Part shown: positions 19,493 through 28,190 of the stretch, piece by piece
Position numbering within the stretch: the stretch's first letter is position 1
Layout of the letters: every line of letters starts with the position of its first letter
Source of the DNA: RPQJ01 sp963706535
GTDB lineage: Bacteria; Pseudomonadota; Gammaproteobacteria; Steroidobacterales; Steroidobacteraceae
DNA: 64,000 nt
Direction: 5' to 3'
NCBI GenBank assembly: GCA_963706535.1
Contig: CAVPMU010000020.1
Location: 3,608 to 67,607, forward strand
Notes under the pieces: generated by a model
What the model was told of the DNA's origin: nothing
What the model saw: only the letters and a program-made list of their open reading frames with translations
Database searches by the model: none
Position numbers and translations under genes: made by a program

Positions 19493-20348
19493 GGCCGCGC
19501 GCGGACTGTGGGGGGACGCCTGGCGACGCCTGCGACGCAATCGCGCCGCACTGGTGGCAATGACCGTGCTCGGCCTGCTGCTCGCCGCGTCGCTCGTCGG
19601 CCCGCTGCTGAGCCCCTACGCGCTGGACCAGGTCGACTGGACGCTGAGCCCGCTGTCGACGCCGCCGGACCTCGCGAGCGGACACTGGTTCGGCACCGAC
19701 AGCAACGGGCGCGACCTGTTCGTGCGCGTGTGGCGCGGCACGCAGGTGTCGCTGCTGGTGGCGCTGCTCGCCACGGCGGTCAGCCTCGTCATCGGCGTCG
19801 CCTGGGGCGCGACGGCCGGCTACCTCGGTGGCCGCGTCGACGGCTGGATGATGCGGTTCGTGGACGTGCTGTACGCGCTGCCCTACATGTTCTTCGTCAT
19901 CATCCTGACGGTGGTGTTCGGCCGCAGCCTGTTGCTGATCTTCCTCGCGATCGGCGCGGTCGGCTGGCTCACCATGGCGCGCATCGTGCGCGGCCAGGCG
20001 CTTGCACTGCGCAGCCGCGCATTCGTCGATGCGGCCGTCACGCTGGGACTCCCCGCGCACCGCATCATCGTGCGGCACATCATCCCGAACGTGCTCGGCG
20101 TGGTGATCGTCTACGCGACGCTCACCGTGCCCCAGGTCATCCTGTTCGAGAGCTTCCTGAGCTTCCTCGGGCTCGGCGTGCAGGAGCCGCTCACGAGCCT
20201 CGGCCGCCTGGTCGCGGAGGGCGCGCTCGAGATGGAAACCTCGCCGTGGCAGCTGCTGGTCCCGTCGGCCGTGCTGGCGCTGCTGCTGCTGTGCCTCAAT
20301 TTCCTGGGCGACGGGCTGCGCGATGCACTCGACCCGAGGCAGCGCTGA
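19485..20348 (+). CDS. Peptide ABC transporter permease, OppC/DppC type
   Basis: Second permease of the importer. 287 residues: N-terminal cytoplasmic segment and first helix (MTVLGLLLAASLVGPLLSPYA), the periplasmic signature HWFGTDSNGRDLFVRVWRGTQVSL, and EAA-type loop (FVDAAVTLGLPAHRIIVRHIIPN). The end GDGLRDALDPR is typical of OppC. Overlaps oppB by 8 bp. Confidence 0.9.
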   Translation: MAEAARGLWGDAWRRLRRNRAALVAMTVLGLLLAASLVGPLLSPYALDQVDWTLSPLSTPPDLASGHWFGTDSNGRDLFVRVWRGTQVSLLVALLATAVSLVIGVAWGATAGYLGGRVDGWMMRFVDVLYALPYMFFVIILTVVFGRSLLLIFLAIGAVGWLTMARIVRGQALALRSRAFVDAAVTLGLPAHRIIVRHIIPNVLGVVIVYATLTVPQVILFESFLSFLGLGVQEPLTSLGRLVAEGALEMETSPWQLLVPSAVLALLLLCLNFLGDGLRDALDPRQR

Positions 20349-20349
20349 G

Positions 20350-21330
20350 GTGGGCGCGCCCAACCTGCTCGAGGTCGAGGACCTGCGGGTCGATTTCGAC
20401 ACGGAGGAGGGCCTGCAACCCGCAGTGGCCGGCGTGTCCTTCGCAGTAGGCGCGGGCGAGTGCCTGGCGGTGGTCGGCGAATCCGGGTCCGGCAAGAGCC
20501 AGTCGTTCCTCGCCTGCCTCGGGCTGCTGGCCGCGAACGGGCGTGCGAGCGGCTCGGCGCGATTCGAGGGCCGCGAGCTGCTCGAGGCGGGCGATGCGGG
20601 GCTCGAGCACGTGCGCGGCGTGCGCATCGGCATGGTCTTCCAGGACCCGATGAACGCGCTGACGCCGCATCTGTCCATCGCGAGGCAACTGACGGAAGTA
20701 CTGACCGACCGCGGACTCGCGGAGCCTGCCGTGGCACGAGCGCGCGCCATCGAGCTGTTGCGGTCCGTGGGCATCCCCGACCCGGAGGCACGCCTCGGGC
20801 AGTACCCGCATGAGTTGTCGGGCGGCCAGCAACAACGTGTCGCGATCGCGATGGCGCTGATGACCGGGCCCGCGCTGCTGGTCGCGGACGAACCGACCAC
20901 GGCGCTCGACGTCACGGTGCAGGCGCAGGTGCTCGAGGTCCTGCGCGGATGCCGTGACCGCGGACTGGCACTGGTGCTGATCACGCACGATCTCGGCGTG
21001 GTAGCCGGCATCGCCGACCGCGTGGTGGTGATGTACGCGGGTCGCATCGTCGAGAGCGCTACGGTGGCCGAGTTGTTCGACGCGCCCGCCCATCCGTACA
21101 CGGCGGCGTTGCTTGCGTCGGTGCCGCGACTCGACCGCGGGCCCACCGGACGCCTGCTCGGCATCCCGGGACAACCGCCACGTCCAGGCGAGCGCGAAGC
21201 GGGCTGTGCGTTTGCACCACGCTGCACGCAGGCTCGCGACCAGTGCCGTCGGATCGATCCCACTGTGCGCACGGACGGCCCGCGGACGGTCGCCTGCCAC
21301 GCACCGTTGCCGGGCGGATGGCGCCGATGA
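20350..21330 (+). CDS. Peptide ABC transporter ATP-binding protein, OppD/DppD type
   Basis: ATPase subunit. Walker A GESGSGKS, Q-loop QDPMNALTPHLSI, signature LSGGQQQRV, Walker B LLVADEPTTALDVT, and the OppD/F C-terminal domain with a possible Fe-S-type Cys stretch (CAFAPRCTQARDQC). I chose GTG 20350, directly after the oppC stop; an ATG at 20323 in the same frame would overlap oppC by 26 bp. About 326 residues. Confidence 0.9.
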   Translation: MGAPNLLEVEDLRVDFDTEEGLQPAVAGVSFAVGAGECLAVVGESGSGKSQSFLACLGLLAANGRASGSARFEGRELLEAGDAGLEHVRGVRIGMVFQDPMNALTPHLSIARQLTEVLTDRGLAEPAVARARAIELLRSVGIPDPEARLGQYPHELSGGQQQRVAIAMALMTGPALLVADEPTTALDVTVQAQVLEVLRGCRDRGLALVLITHDLGVVAGIADRVVVMYAGRIVESATVAELFDAPAHPYTAALLASVPRLDRGPTGRLLGIPGQPPRPGEREAGCAFAPRCTQARDQCRRIDPTVRTDGPRTVACHAPLPGGWRR

Positions 21331-22157
21331 ATCCGGCCCTGCTCGAAGTACGGGGACTGTGCGTCGACTACGTCGCGCGCCGCGCCGCGACCTGGTCTAA
21401 GGCCGGGCGCATCCATGCGCTGCGCGATGTCGACCTCGAACTGCACGCAGGCCGTTCGCTCGGCATCGTGGGCGAGTCCGGCAGCGGCAAGTCGACGCTC
21501 GCGCGGGCGATCCTCGGTCTCGCGCGGCCGTCGTCGGGCCGGATAGCGTGGCGCGGGACGCCCGTGGACTACGGCGATCGCACGCGCATGCGTGCGCTGC
21601 GCCGCGAGTTGCAGGTCGTGTTCCAGGACCCGTTCGGCAGCCTCGACCCGCGCATGAACGCGGCCGCGAGCGTGGCCGAGGCGCTCGCAGCACTGGAGGG
21701 CGTCACCGACCGCGCGGTGCAGCGCGAGCGGGTGGCTGCGGCGCTGGCCGAGGTCGGGCTCGACCCGGCGCTCGGGACCCGTTACCCGCACGAGCTGAGT
21801 GGCGGCCAGTGCCAGCGCGTGGCCATCGCCCGGGCGACGATCGCACGGCCACGGCTGCTCATCTGCGACGAGGCGGTGAGTGCCCTCGACGTCTCGATAC
21901 AGGCGCAGATCGTCAACCTGCTTGGCGACCTGAGTGTGCGCCACGACATGGCGTTGCTCTTCATCAGCCACAACCTCGCGGTGGTGCGCCACCTGTGCGC
22001 GGACGTGGCAGTCCTGCGCCTCGGCCAGATCGTCGAGCGGGCGCCCGGCGAGGAGCTGTTCGCAAATCCGCGGCATCCCTACACGCGGGAACTGCTGGCG
22101 GCGATCCCGGTGCCGGACCCACGGCTGGCGCAGGCGGCGGGCCGCCAGCCGGCATGA
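21327..22157 (+). CDS. Peptide ABC transporter ATP-binding protein, OppF/DppF type
   Basis: Second ATPase. Walker A GESGSGKSTLARAI, QDPFGSLDPRMN (typical of OppF), signature LSGGQCQRVAIAR, Walker B LLICDEAVSALDVS and the switch His in LLFISHNLAVV. It lacks the long C-terminal Cys domain of OppD; about 276 residues. ATG 21327 overlaps the oppD stop; an in-frame ATG 21318 is also possible. No periplasmic binding protein gene accompanies the four genes. Confidence 0.88.
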   Translation: MNPALLEVRGLCVDYVARRAATWSKAGRIHALRDVDLELHAGRSLGIVGESGSGKSTLARAILGLARPSSGRIAWRGTPVDYGDRTRMRALRRELQVVFQDPFGSLDPRMNAAASVAEALAALEGVTDRAVQRERVAAALAEVGLDPALGTRYPHELSGGQCQRVAIARATIARPRLLICDEAVSALDVSIQAQIVNLLGDLSVRHDMALLFISHNLAVVRHLCADVAVLRLGQIVERAPGEELFANPRHPYTRELLAAIPVPDPRLAQAAGRQPA

Positions 22158-22253
22158 CGGTCCGCCGCACCGGCATACGTCTTTGCCGGTCTTGTGCCCC
22201 CGGGACCCGGTGATTACCTTTCGGCCAATTGTGCATACGCGGGATCCGGCCTC

Positions 22254-22970
22254 ATGACCGTCGACCTGGAACTGCTGGTCCTCACTGCCGCCTCGATCGG
22301 TTTCGTCCACACGCTGCTCGGCCCCGACCACTACCTGCCGTTCGTGGCGATGTCGGCCGCCCGTGGCTGGACCACCCGCAGGACGCTCTGGATCACCGCA
22401 CTCTGCGGCTTCGGGCACGTGCTCGGCTCGGTCGCCATCGGCGTGGTCGGCATCGTCATCGGCGTCTCGCTGCACAAGCTCGAGTGGCTGGAGGGGGTCC
22501 GGGGCGACGCGGCGGCGTGGCTGCTCACGGGTTTCGGCCTCGCGTACCTCGCCTGGGGCCTGAAGAAGGCGTGGCGCTCGCGCCCGCACACGCACGAGCA
22601 CGTCCACCCGGACGGCACGCTGCACCGGCACGAACACGGGCACGAGCAGCAACACCTGCACCCGCACGTCGACGCCCGCAAGGCGGCGAGCATCACGCCG
22701 TGGGCATTGTTCGTGATCTTCGTGCTCGGGCCCTGCGAGCCGCTCATCCCCGTCCTCATGTACCCGGCCTCGCAGCACAGCGTGTGGGGCACTGTGGCGG
22801 TGGTGCTGGCGTTTGGCACGGCGACGCTCGCCACGATGCTCACCGTGGTCTACCTCGCGCAGCGCGGTCTCGAGCGCCTGCCGCTCGCCTCGGCGGAGCG
22901 CTATTCGCACGCGCTGGCCGGCGGCGCACTCAGCCTCTGCGGCCTCGGCATCGTGTTCCTGGGACTCTAG
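22254..22970 (+). CDS. NicO/UreH-like membrane transporter with His-rich loop
   Basis: Six-helix membrane protein of 238 residues of the nickel/cobalt-transporter (NicO/UreH) and sulfite-exporter-like superfamily. The first helix carries HTLLGPDH, a typical metal-site motif of this group. A His-rich cytoplasmic or periplasmic loop (about 114-148: HTHEHVHPDG...HRHEHGHEQQHLHPHVD) suggests Ni, Co or Zn handling. Helices near GFGHVLGSVAIGVVG and FVIFVLGPCEPLIP follow. Direction of transport and the metal cannot be fixed from sequence. ATG 22254; the next gene starts 1 bp after the stop. Confidence 0.75.
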   Translation: MTVDLELLVLTAASIGFVHTLLGPDHYLPFVAMSAARGWTTRRTLWITALCGFGHVLGSVAIGVVGIVIGVSLHKLEWLEGVRGDAAAWLLTGFGLAYLAWGLKKAWRSRPHTHEHVHPDGTLHRHEHGHEQQHLHPHVDARKAASITPWALFVIFVLGPCEPLIPVLMYPASQHSVWGTVAVVLAFGTATLATMLTVVYLAQRGLERLPLASAERYSHALAGGALSLCGLGIVFLGL

Positions 22971-22971
22971 G

Positions 22972-24198
22972 ATGCCCGGGCCGCTGCGGGGCGTGAGGGT
23001 CCTCGACCTGACCCGCATCCTCGCGGGCCCGTGGGCCACGCAGGTGCTGGCCGACTACGGCGCCGAGGTCATCAAGGTCGAGCATCCGCGCGGCGGCGAC
23101 GACACGCGCAAGTGGGGCCCGCCGTATGCCCGGGACGCGCAGGGCCGCGACACGACCGAGTCGGCTTATTTCCTCTCGGCCAATCGCGGCAAGCGCTCGG
23201 TGGCGATCGACCTCGCGCGGGAGGAGGGCCAGGCGCTGGTGCGCGGGCTCGCCGCGCAGGTGGACGTGCTGGTGGAGAACTTCAAGGTCGGCGGGCTCGC
23301 GAAGTTCGGACTCGCCTACGCCGACCTCGAGCCGCTCAATCCCCGGCTCGTGTATCTGTCCATCTCCGCGTTCGGCCAGGACGGGCCGGACGCTGCCGCC
23401 GCCGGCTACGACGCGATGGTGCAGGCCATGGGCGGGCTGATGAGCATCACCGGCATCGCGGACGGCGAGCCGGGCGCGGGCCCGCAGAAAGTCGGCGTCG
23501 CAGTCGCGGACCTGATGTGCGGGATGTACGCCGTGTCCGCGATCCTGGCCGCCCTGCACGAGCGCCACGAATCCGGCCGGGGCCAGTACATCGACCTTGC
23601 GCTGCTCGACAGCCAGGTCGCCTGGCTGGCGAACCAGGGCCTCAACTACCTGATGACCGGCCAGCCGCCCGTGCGGCAGGGCACGGCCCACCCGAGCATC
23701 GTTCCCTACCAGTCGTTCGCGACTGCAGACGGTCATGTCATGCTCGCCGTCGGTAACGACGCGCAGTTCGCCCGCTTCTGCGCGGTGGCCGGCGCACCCG
23801 AGCTCGCGCGTGACGCACGCTATGCCACCAATGGCGAGCGCGTGGCCCACCGCCGCGAGCTGGTGCCCGTCGTGGCCGCGCTGCTGCGCGAGCGCACCAG
23901 CTCGCAATGGCTCGAGGCCTTGCGCGCGGCGCAGGTGCCTTGCGGGCCCATCAACGACCTCGCCGAAGTCTTCGCCGGGCCGCAGGTACGCCATCGCGGC
24001 CTGCGCATCGACCAGCCGCACCCGGTGGCGGGATCGGTGCCCGGGGTGCGCAATCCCGTGCTGTTCTCCCGTACGCAACTCGCCTACGACCGGCCGCCAC
24101 CGATGCTCGGCGCCGACACGGACGGCGTACTCGGCGAGATGCTGGGACTGGACGGGCCGGCACTCGCGGGACTGAGGGAGCGCGGCGTCATCGCGTGA
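22972..24198 (+). CDS. CaiB/BaiF (family III) CoA-transferase
   Basis: Moves CoA between carboxylic acids. 408 residues with the family start RGVRVLDLTRILAGPWATQVLADYGAEVIKVE (here broken by wording only; residues about 6-37), NRGKRSVAIDL, FGLAYADLEPLNPRLVYLSISAFGQ and the catalytic Asp at about residue 213 in DLALLDSQ. Substrate pair unknown. Tightly coupled to the NicO-like gene upstream (TAGGATG), but no functional link is evident. Confidence 0.88.
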   Translation: MPGPLRGVRVLDLTRILAGPWATQVLADYGAEVIKVEHPRGGDDTRKWGPPYARDAQGRDTTESAYFLSANRGKRSVAIDLAREEGQALVRGLAAQVDVLVENFKVGGLAKFGLAYADLEPLNPRLVYLSISAFGQDGPDAAAAGYDAMVQAMGGLMSITGIADGEPGAGPQKVGVAVADLMCGMYAVSAILAALHERHESGRGQYIDLALLDSQVAWLANQGLNYLMTGQPPVRQGTAHPSIVPYQSFATADGHVMLAVGNDAQFARFCAVAGAPELARDARYATNGERVAHRRELVPVVAALLRERTSSQWLEALRAAQVPCGPINDLAEVFAGPQVRHRGLRIDQPHPVAGSVPGVRNPVLFSRTQLAYDRPPPMLGADTDGVLGEMLGLDGPALAGLRERGVIA

Positions 24199-24267
24199 AG
24201 CCCGTCCTGTGCACGGTAGGTGCCCCGGTCCATAATTGACCGGTCCAGCACCGCAAGGCTTGCCTCC

Positions 24268-25551
24268 ATGCCCACCCGAATGATCCGCCCGAGCCCCGGC
24301 CTCGCCAACGTCCGCTACGAGATCCGCGGGCGACTGGCCCGGCGCGCCCACGAGATGGAACGGCTCGGCCACGACATCGTCTCCCTCAACATCGGCAATC
24401 CGGGCGCCTTCGGCTTCCGCACGCCGGAGACCATGCGGCTCGCGATGATCGAGAACCTGCGCCTCGCCGAGGGCTACAGCCACCAGAAGGGCATCTTCCC
24501 GGCCCGCGAGGCAGTGGTGATGCAGCAGCAGGAGCGCGGCGTGCGCGGCGTGACCGCCGACGACGTGTTCATCGGCAACGGCGTGAGCGAGCTGATCGAC
24601 CTGACGCTGCGGGCGCTGCTCGCCGCGGACGAGGAGGTGCTGGTCCCGAGTCCCGACTATCCGCTCTGGACGGCGGCGGTGAGCCTGAACCGGGGTCGCG
24701 CGGTGCACTACCCGTGCCGGCCGGAGCGCGGCTTCATCCCCAATCCCGAGGAGATCGAGGCGCTCATCACCAAGCGCACGCGCGCCATCGTGGTGATCAA
24801 CCCGAACAACCCGACGGGCGCGGTCTACCCGCGCGCCGTGCTCGAGGAGATCGCGCGCATCGCCGAGAAGTACCACCTGGTGGTGCTCGCGGACGAGATC
24901 TACGACCAGATGACCTACGACGGCGCGGAGTTCGTGCCGATGGCGACACTGGTGCAGCACACGCTCTGCGGCACGATGAGCGGCCTCTCCAAGGTCTACA
25001 GGGCCTGCGGATACCGCGTGGGCTGGGTCGCGTTCTCGGGCGACGTCGAGCATTCGCGCGAGTACCTCTCCGCGCTCGAGCTGCTCTCGTCGCTGCGCCT
25101 GTGCAGCAACGTGCCCGGGCAGTGGGCGGTGCAGACGGCGCTCGGCGGCTACCAGAGCATCAAGGAACTGGTGGGCCCGGGCGGGCGGCTCTACGAGTCG
25201 CGCCAAGCCATCGTCGACGCGGTCGGCCGCAGCAGGTTCCTGCACCTCTCGCCACCAATGGGCGCCATGTACGCGTTCGTGGGCGTGCAGTCCGAGCAAC
25301 TGCCGGACTTCGACGACCAGCAGTTCGCGCTCGACCTGCTCGAGAGCAAGCACGTGCTGGTTGCGCCCGGCTCGAGCTTCAACGTCCCCTACCGCAATCA
25401 CTTCCGCATCACCAACCTGCCCGAGCCGCAAGTGATCGCCGACGTGTTCGCTCGCATGGAGAACCTGCTCGAGGACTACGCCACGGGCGGCCAGCCGACC
25501 TTGCGGGCCAATCCCGAGCTGCGCGTGGTCGACAAGGCCGGCAACCACTGA
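24268..25551 (+). CDS. alaA: Alanine (pyruvate-glutamate) aminotransferase AlaA-like
   Basis: PLP enzyme making alanine from pyruvate and glutamate. 427 residues closely following AlaA landmarks: LNIGNPGAFGF, the QKGIFPAREAV segment, GNGVSEL, VPSPDYPLWTAAVSL, INPNNPTGAVYPR, ADEIYDQM, and Lys242 in GLSKVYRACGYRVGW. ATG 24268 gives MPTRMIRPSPGLANVRYEIRG, which aligns with the family start. The C-terminal 20 residues extend beyond E. coli AlaA. The stop overlaps the ATG of the nuclease gene (TGATG). Confidence 0.88.
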   Translation: MPTRMIRPSPGLANVRYEIRGRLARRAHEMERLGHDIVSLNIGNPGAFGFRTPETMRLAMIENLRLAEGYSHQKGIFPAREAVVMQQQERGVRGVTADDVFIGNGVSELIDLTLRALLAADEEVLVPSPDYPLWTAAVSLNRGRAVHYPCRPERGFIPNPEEIEALITKRTRAIVVINPNNPTGAVYPRAVLEEIARIAEKYHLVVLADEIYDQMTYDGAEFVPMATLVQHTLCGTMSGLSKVYRACGYRVGWVAFSGDVEHSREYLSALELLSSLRLCSNVPGQWAVQTALGGYQSIKELVGPGGRLYESRQAIVDAVGRSRFLHLSPPMGAMYAFVGVQSEQLPDFDDQQFALDLLESKHVLVAPGSSFNVPYRNHFRITNLPEPQVIADVFARMENLLEDYATGGQPTLRANPELRVVDKAGNH

Positions 25552-28190
25552 TGGCGGACGCGCGCGGGGAGGTCACCTGGGTCACGCCCACCCGGCGCCT
25601 CGCGCATCGCCTGCGGCTCCGCCACGACGAGGACTGCCTCGCCCGCGGGCTCGAGGCCTGGACGAGTCCCGACATCGTCACCTGGGGCGAGCTCATCCGG
25701 CGCATGTTCGAGCTGGACCGGCAGGCCGGACGCCTCGCCGGCCGCTGGTTGCCCGAGGCCGCGGCGCAGCTGGTGTGGGAGCGCATCGTGCGGCGCGATC
25801 CGCGGAGCGGCGCGCTGGTATCGCCCGCGGGCGTCGCAAGGGCCGCCTGCCTCGCGTGGCAGCGCATGCACTCGCATCTCATCCCACGCTCCGCGCTCAC
25901 CGGCGACGGTAGCCCGGAGTGCGAAGCGTTCGCACGCTGGGTCGCCCGGTACGACCAATGGCTGGCGGCCAAGGACTGGGTGGATCCCTGGCTGGCCCCT
26001 CGATCCGTCACGGCCGCGGCGGCCGGGCCCCGGCTCGAGTTCGTGGGTTTCGATGCGCTGACGCCGGCGCAGCAGGAATTCCAGGCGCGCCTGTCTGCCA
26101 CAGGTGTCGAGGTGATGAACACGCCGCCAGACGCGCGCCGCGGCGACTGCGCCTGGGTCTCCTGCACCGACCGTCGCGATGAGATCGAGTCCGCGGCACG
26201 CTGGGCGGCCTGGCGTCTCGAGCAGTCGCCGGCGCAGCTGGCAATCGTGTTGCCGGACCTTGGCCAGCGGCGCGAGGAGGCGCGGCGGATCGTCGAGCGT
26301 GTGCTCGCGCCCGCGGCGACCGTCGCGGGTGGACCGGCACCCGAGTCGGCAGCGTTCGAACTCGCCTCCGCCCGCGCGCTCGCATCGCGACCGATCGTTG
26401 CCGCGGCCCTCGACGCCCTAGAAGCATTCGCGGGCACTGCGGATTTCGCACGTGCCAGCCGACTGCTGCGCAGCCCGTTCCTGCGCTCGGCCGGTGCGGA
26501 AGCCGACGTGCGCGCGCGGCTCGACGCGCGCCTGCGCAGGTACGAAGCCGTCGACCTCGGGCTCGAGCGCCTCGCGCGACTCGCCGCGGAGCGCAACTGC
26601 CCGGCGCTGGCGGAGGCGCTGCATGCGGCGCTGCAGGCGCGACGCGAATGGCCGCGCACGGCGCTGCCGAATCGCTGGACGCGCGCCTTCTTCGAACTGC
26701 TGGCGGCGCTCGGCTGGCCGGGCGACGGACTCGACAGCAGCGAACAACAGGCACAGACCCGCTGGGGGCGACTGGTCGCGGAGTTCGGCGCCTGCGACGA
26801 CTACGTCGGTGCGGTGAGCGCGCGCGAGGCGGTCGGCCTGCTGCGCGAAATGGCCGAGGGCGTGCTGTTCGAGCCGGAGGAACTGCGTGCTCCATTGCTG
26901 GTGATCGACGCCGAGACCTGTTCGGGGATGAGCTTCGACGCACTGTGGGTGTGCGGGCTCGACGATGCACGGTGGCCCGGCCCCGCGAGTCCGGACCCGT
27001 TCCTGCCGCGCAACTGGCAGGCGCGACAGCGACTGCCCGGCTGCACGGCCGACATCGCCGCGGAAGATGCGCATCGCTTGCTCACCCGGCTGTGTAGCAG
27101 CGCCGACGAGGTAATCCTGAGCGTGCCGCAGTTCGACGACGATGCGCCGCTGCTCGCGAGCCCGTTGCTCGCCGGAGTGCCACGACGCGAGCTGCCGCCG
27201 CTATGGCCGGGGCGGTCCGTGGCGGCGCTCACCTACCAGCAGCGTCCGCAGCTCGAATCCTTCGTCGATGCCGCGATGCCGGCACTCGCCGGGCAGGAGG
27301 TCGGGCGAGGCGGGGCGCGGCTGCTCGAATTGCAGTCGGCGTGTCCATTCCGCGCCCACGTCGAGCAACGCCTCGGCGCGCGCGCGCTGGAGAATTCCGA
27401 ACTCGGGCTCGACGCAGCGGCGCGCGGCGAGCTGGTGCACGCCGTACTCGCGCGCCTGTGGCAGGCGATTGGCGACCGCACGCGCCTGCTCGCTCTCACT
27501 CCCGAGGCCGCGCGCGAAGCGGTGCGCCAGGCCATTGCCGAGGAACTCGATGACCGGCATCGGGCGGTCGAAGGCGTGCGTCGCCGCCTGCTCGAGATCG
27601 AGGCGGGCTGGCTCGAGACGCGCGTGCTCGAGCTGCTGCAACTGGAGCGGGCACGCCCCGATTTCGCGATCGAGTCGGTGGAGCAGGGCGTGACGCTCAC
27701 GATCGGCGGGCTCACCCTCGAGCTGCGACCCGATCGCATTGACCGATTGTCGGACGGAAAGCTGGCCGTCATCGACTACAAGACGGGCGGGGATGCCGAG
27801 ATCAAGGCCTGGCTCGACGAGCGGCCAAAGTTGCCGCAGCTGCCCCTGTATGCGACCGCGCTCGGGGCCGAGCGCGTCGGCGCCGTCGTGTTCGCCCGGG
27901 TGCGAACGGGCGACACCGGGTTCGCGGGGCTGGCGCAGGACGCCGAGTCGTTCCCCGGATTGAGGACTCCGGGCGCGAAGGGCTGGCCGCGGGAATTTGA
28001 TGACGGCTGGCAGCAGCTGCTCGACGAATGGCGTCGGCGGCTCACGGCACTCGCCGAGGAGCACGCGCGCGGCGATGCGCGGCTCGCGCCGGACCCTCGC
28101 CGTGCCTGCCAGTACTGTCATCTCGCGACGGTGTGCCGCATCGGCGAGACCCGCTCCGGGCGGGGCGGCGAGGCGCTCGGCGATGACTGA
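25551..28190 (+). CDS. AddB/RexB-like PD-(D/E)XK nuclease, probable DNA-repair protein
   Basis: Large protein (879 residues) related to the B subunits of AddAB/RexAB and to a beta/gammaproteobacterial family annotated as a probable DNA-repair protein. The N-terminal helicase-like half has lost its Walker A (VTPTRRLAHRLRLR in that place). The C-terminal nuclease has Asp728 (RPDRIDR), Asp742 and Lys744 (VIDYKTG), and Cys598, Cys853, Cys856 and Cys862, matching the four-Cys Fe-S staple of AddB-type nucleases. It overlaps the helicase gene by 8 bp. Expected role: end resection of double-strand breaks with its partner; no recBCD genes are in the window. Confidence 0.85.
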   Translation: MADARGEVTWVTPTRRLAHRLRLRHDEDCLARGLEAWTSPDIVTWGELIRRMFELDRQAGRLAGRWLPEAAAQLVWERIVRRDPRSGALVSPAGVARAACLAWQRMHSHLIPRSALTGDGSPECEAFARWVARYDQWLAAKDWVDPWLAPRSVTAAAAGPRLEFVGFDALTPAQQEFQARLSATGVEVMNTPPDARRGDCAWVSCTDRRDEIESAARWAAWRLEQSPAQLAIVLPDLGQRREEARRIVERVLAPAATVAGGPAPESAAFELASARALASRPIVAAALDALEAFAGTADFARASRLLRSPFLRSAGAEADVRARLDARLRRYEAVDLGLERLARLAAERNCPALAEALHAALQARREWPRTALPNRWTRAFFELLAALGWPGDGLDSSEQQAQTRWGRLVAEFGACDDYVGAVSAREAVGLLREMAEGVLFEPEELRAPLLVIDAETCSGMSFDALWVCGLDDARWPGPASPDPFLPRNWQARQRLPGCTADIAAEDAHRLLTRLCSSADEVILSVPQFDDDAPLLASPLLAGVPRRELPPLWPGRSVAALTYQQRPQLESFVDAAMPALAGQEVGRGGARLLELQSACPFRAHVEQRLGARALENSELGLDAAARGELVHAVLARLWQAIGDRTRLLALTPEAAREAVRQAIAEELDDRHRAVEGVRRRLLEIEAGWLETRVLELLQLERARPDFAIESVEQGVTLTIGGLTLELRPDRIDRLSDGKLAVIDYKTGGDAEIKAWLDERPKLPQLPLYATALGAERVGAVVFARVRTGDTGFAGLAQDAESFPGLRTPGAKGWPREFDDGWQQLLDEWRRRLTALAEEHARGDARLAPDPRRACQYCHLATVCRIGETRSGRGGEALGDD

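Noticed and set aside
19392..23039. 1215-codon minus-strand open frame opposite the Opp operon
   Set aside because: Antisense to five well-supported genes; low-complexity translation.
24226..24240. CATAAT as an alaA promoter
   Set aside because: No acceptable -35 at a normal distance.
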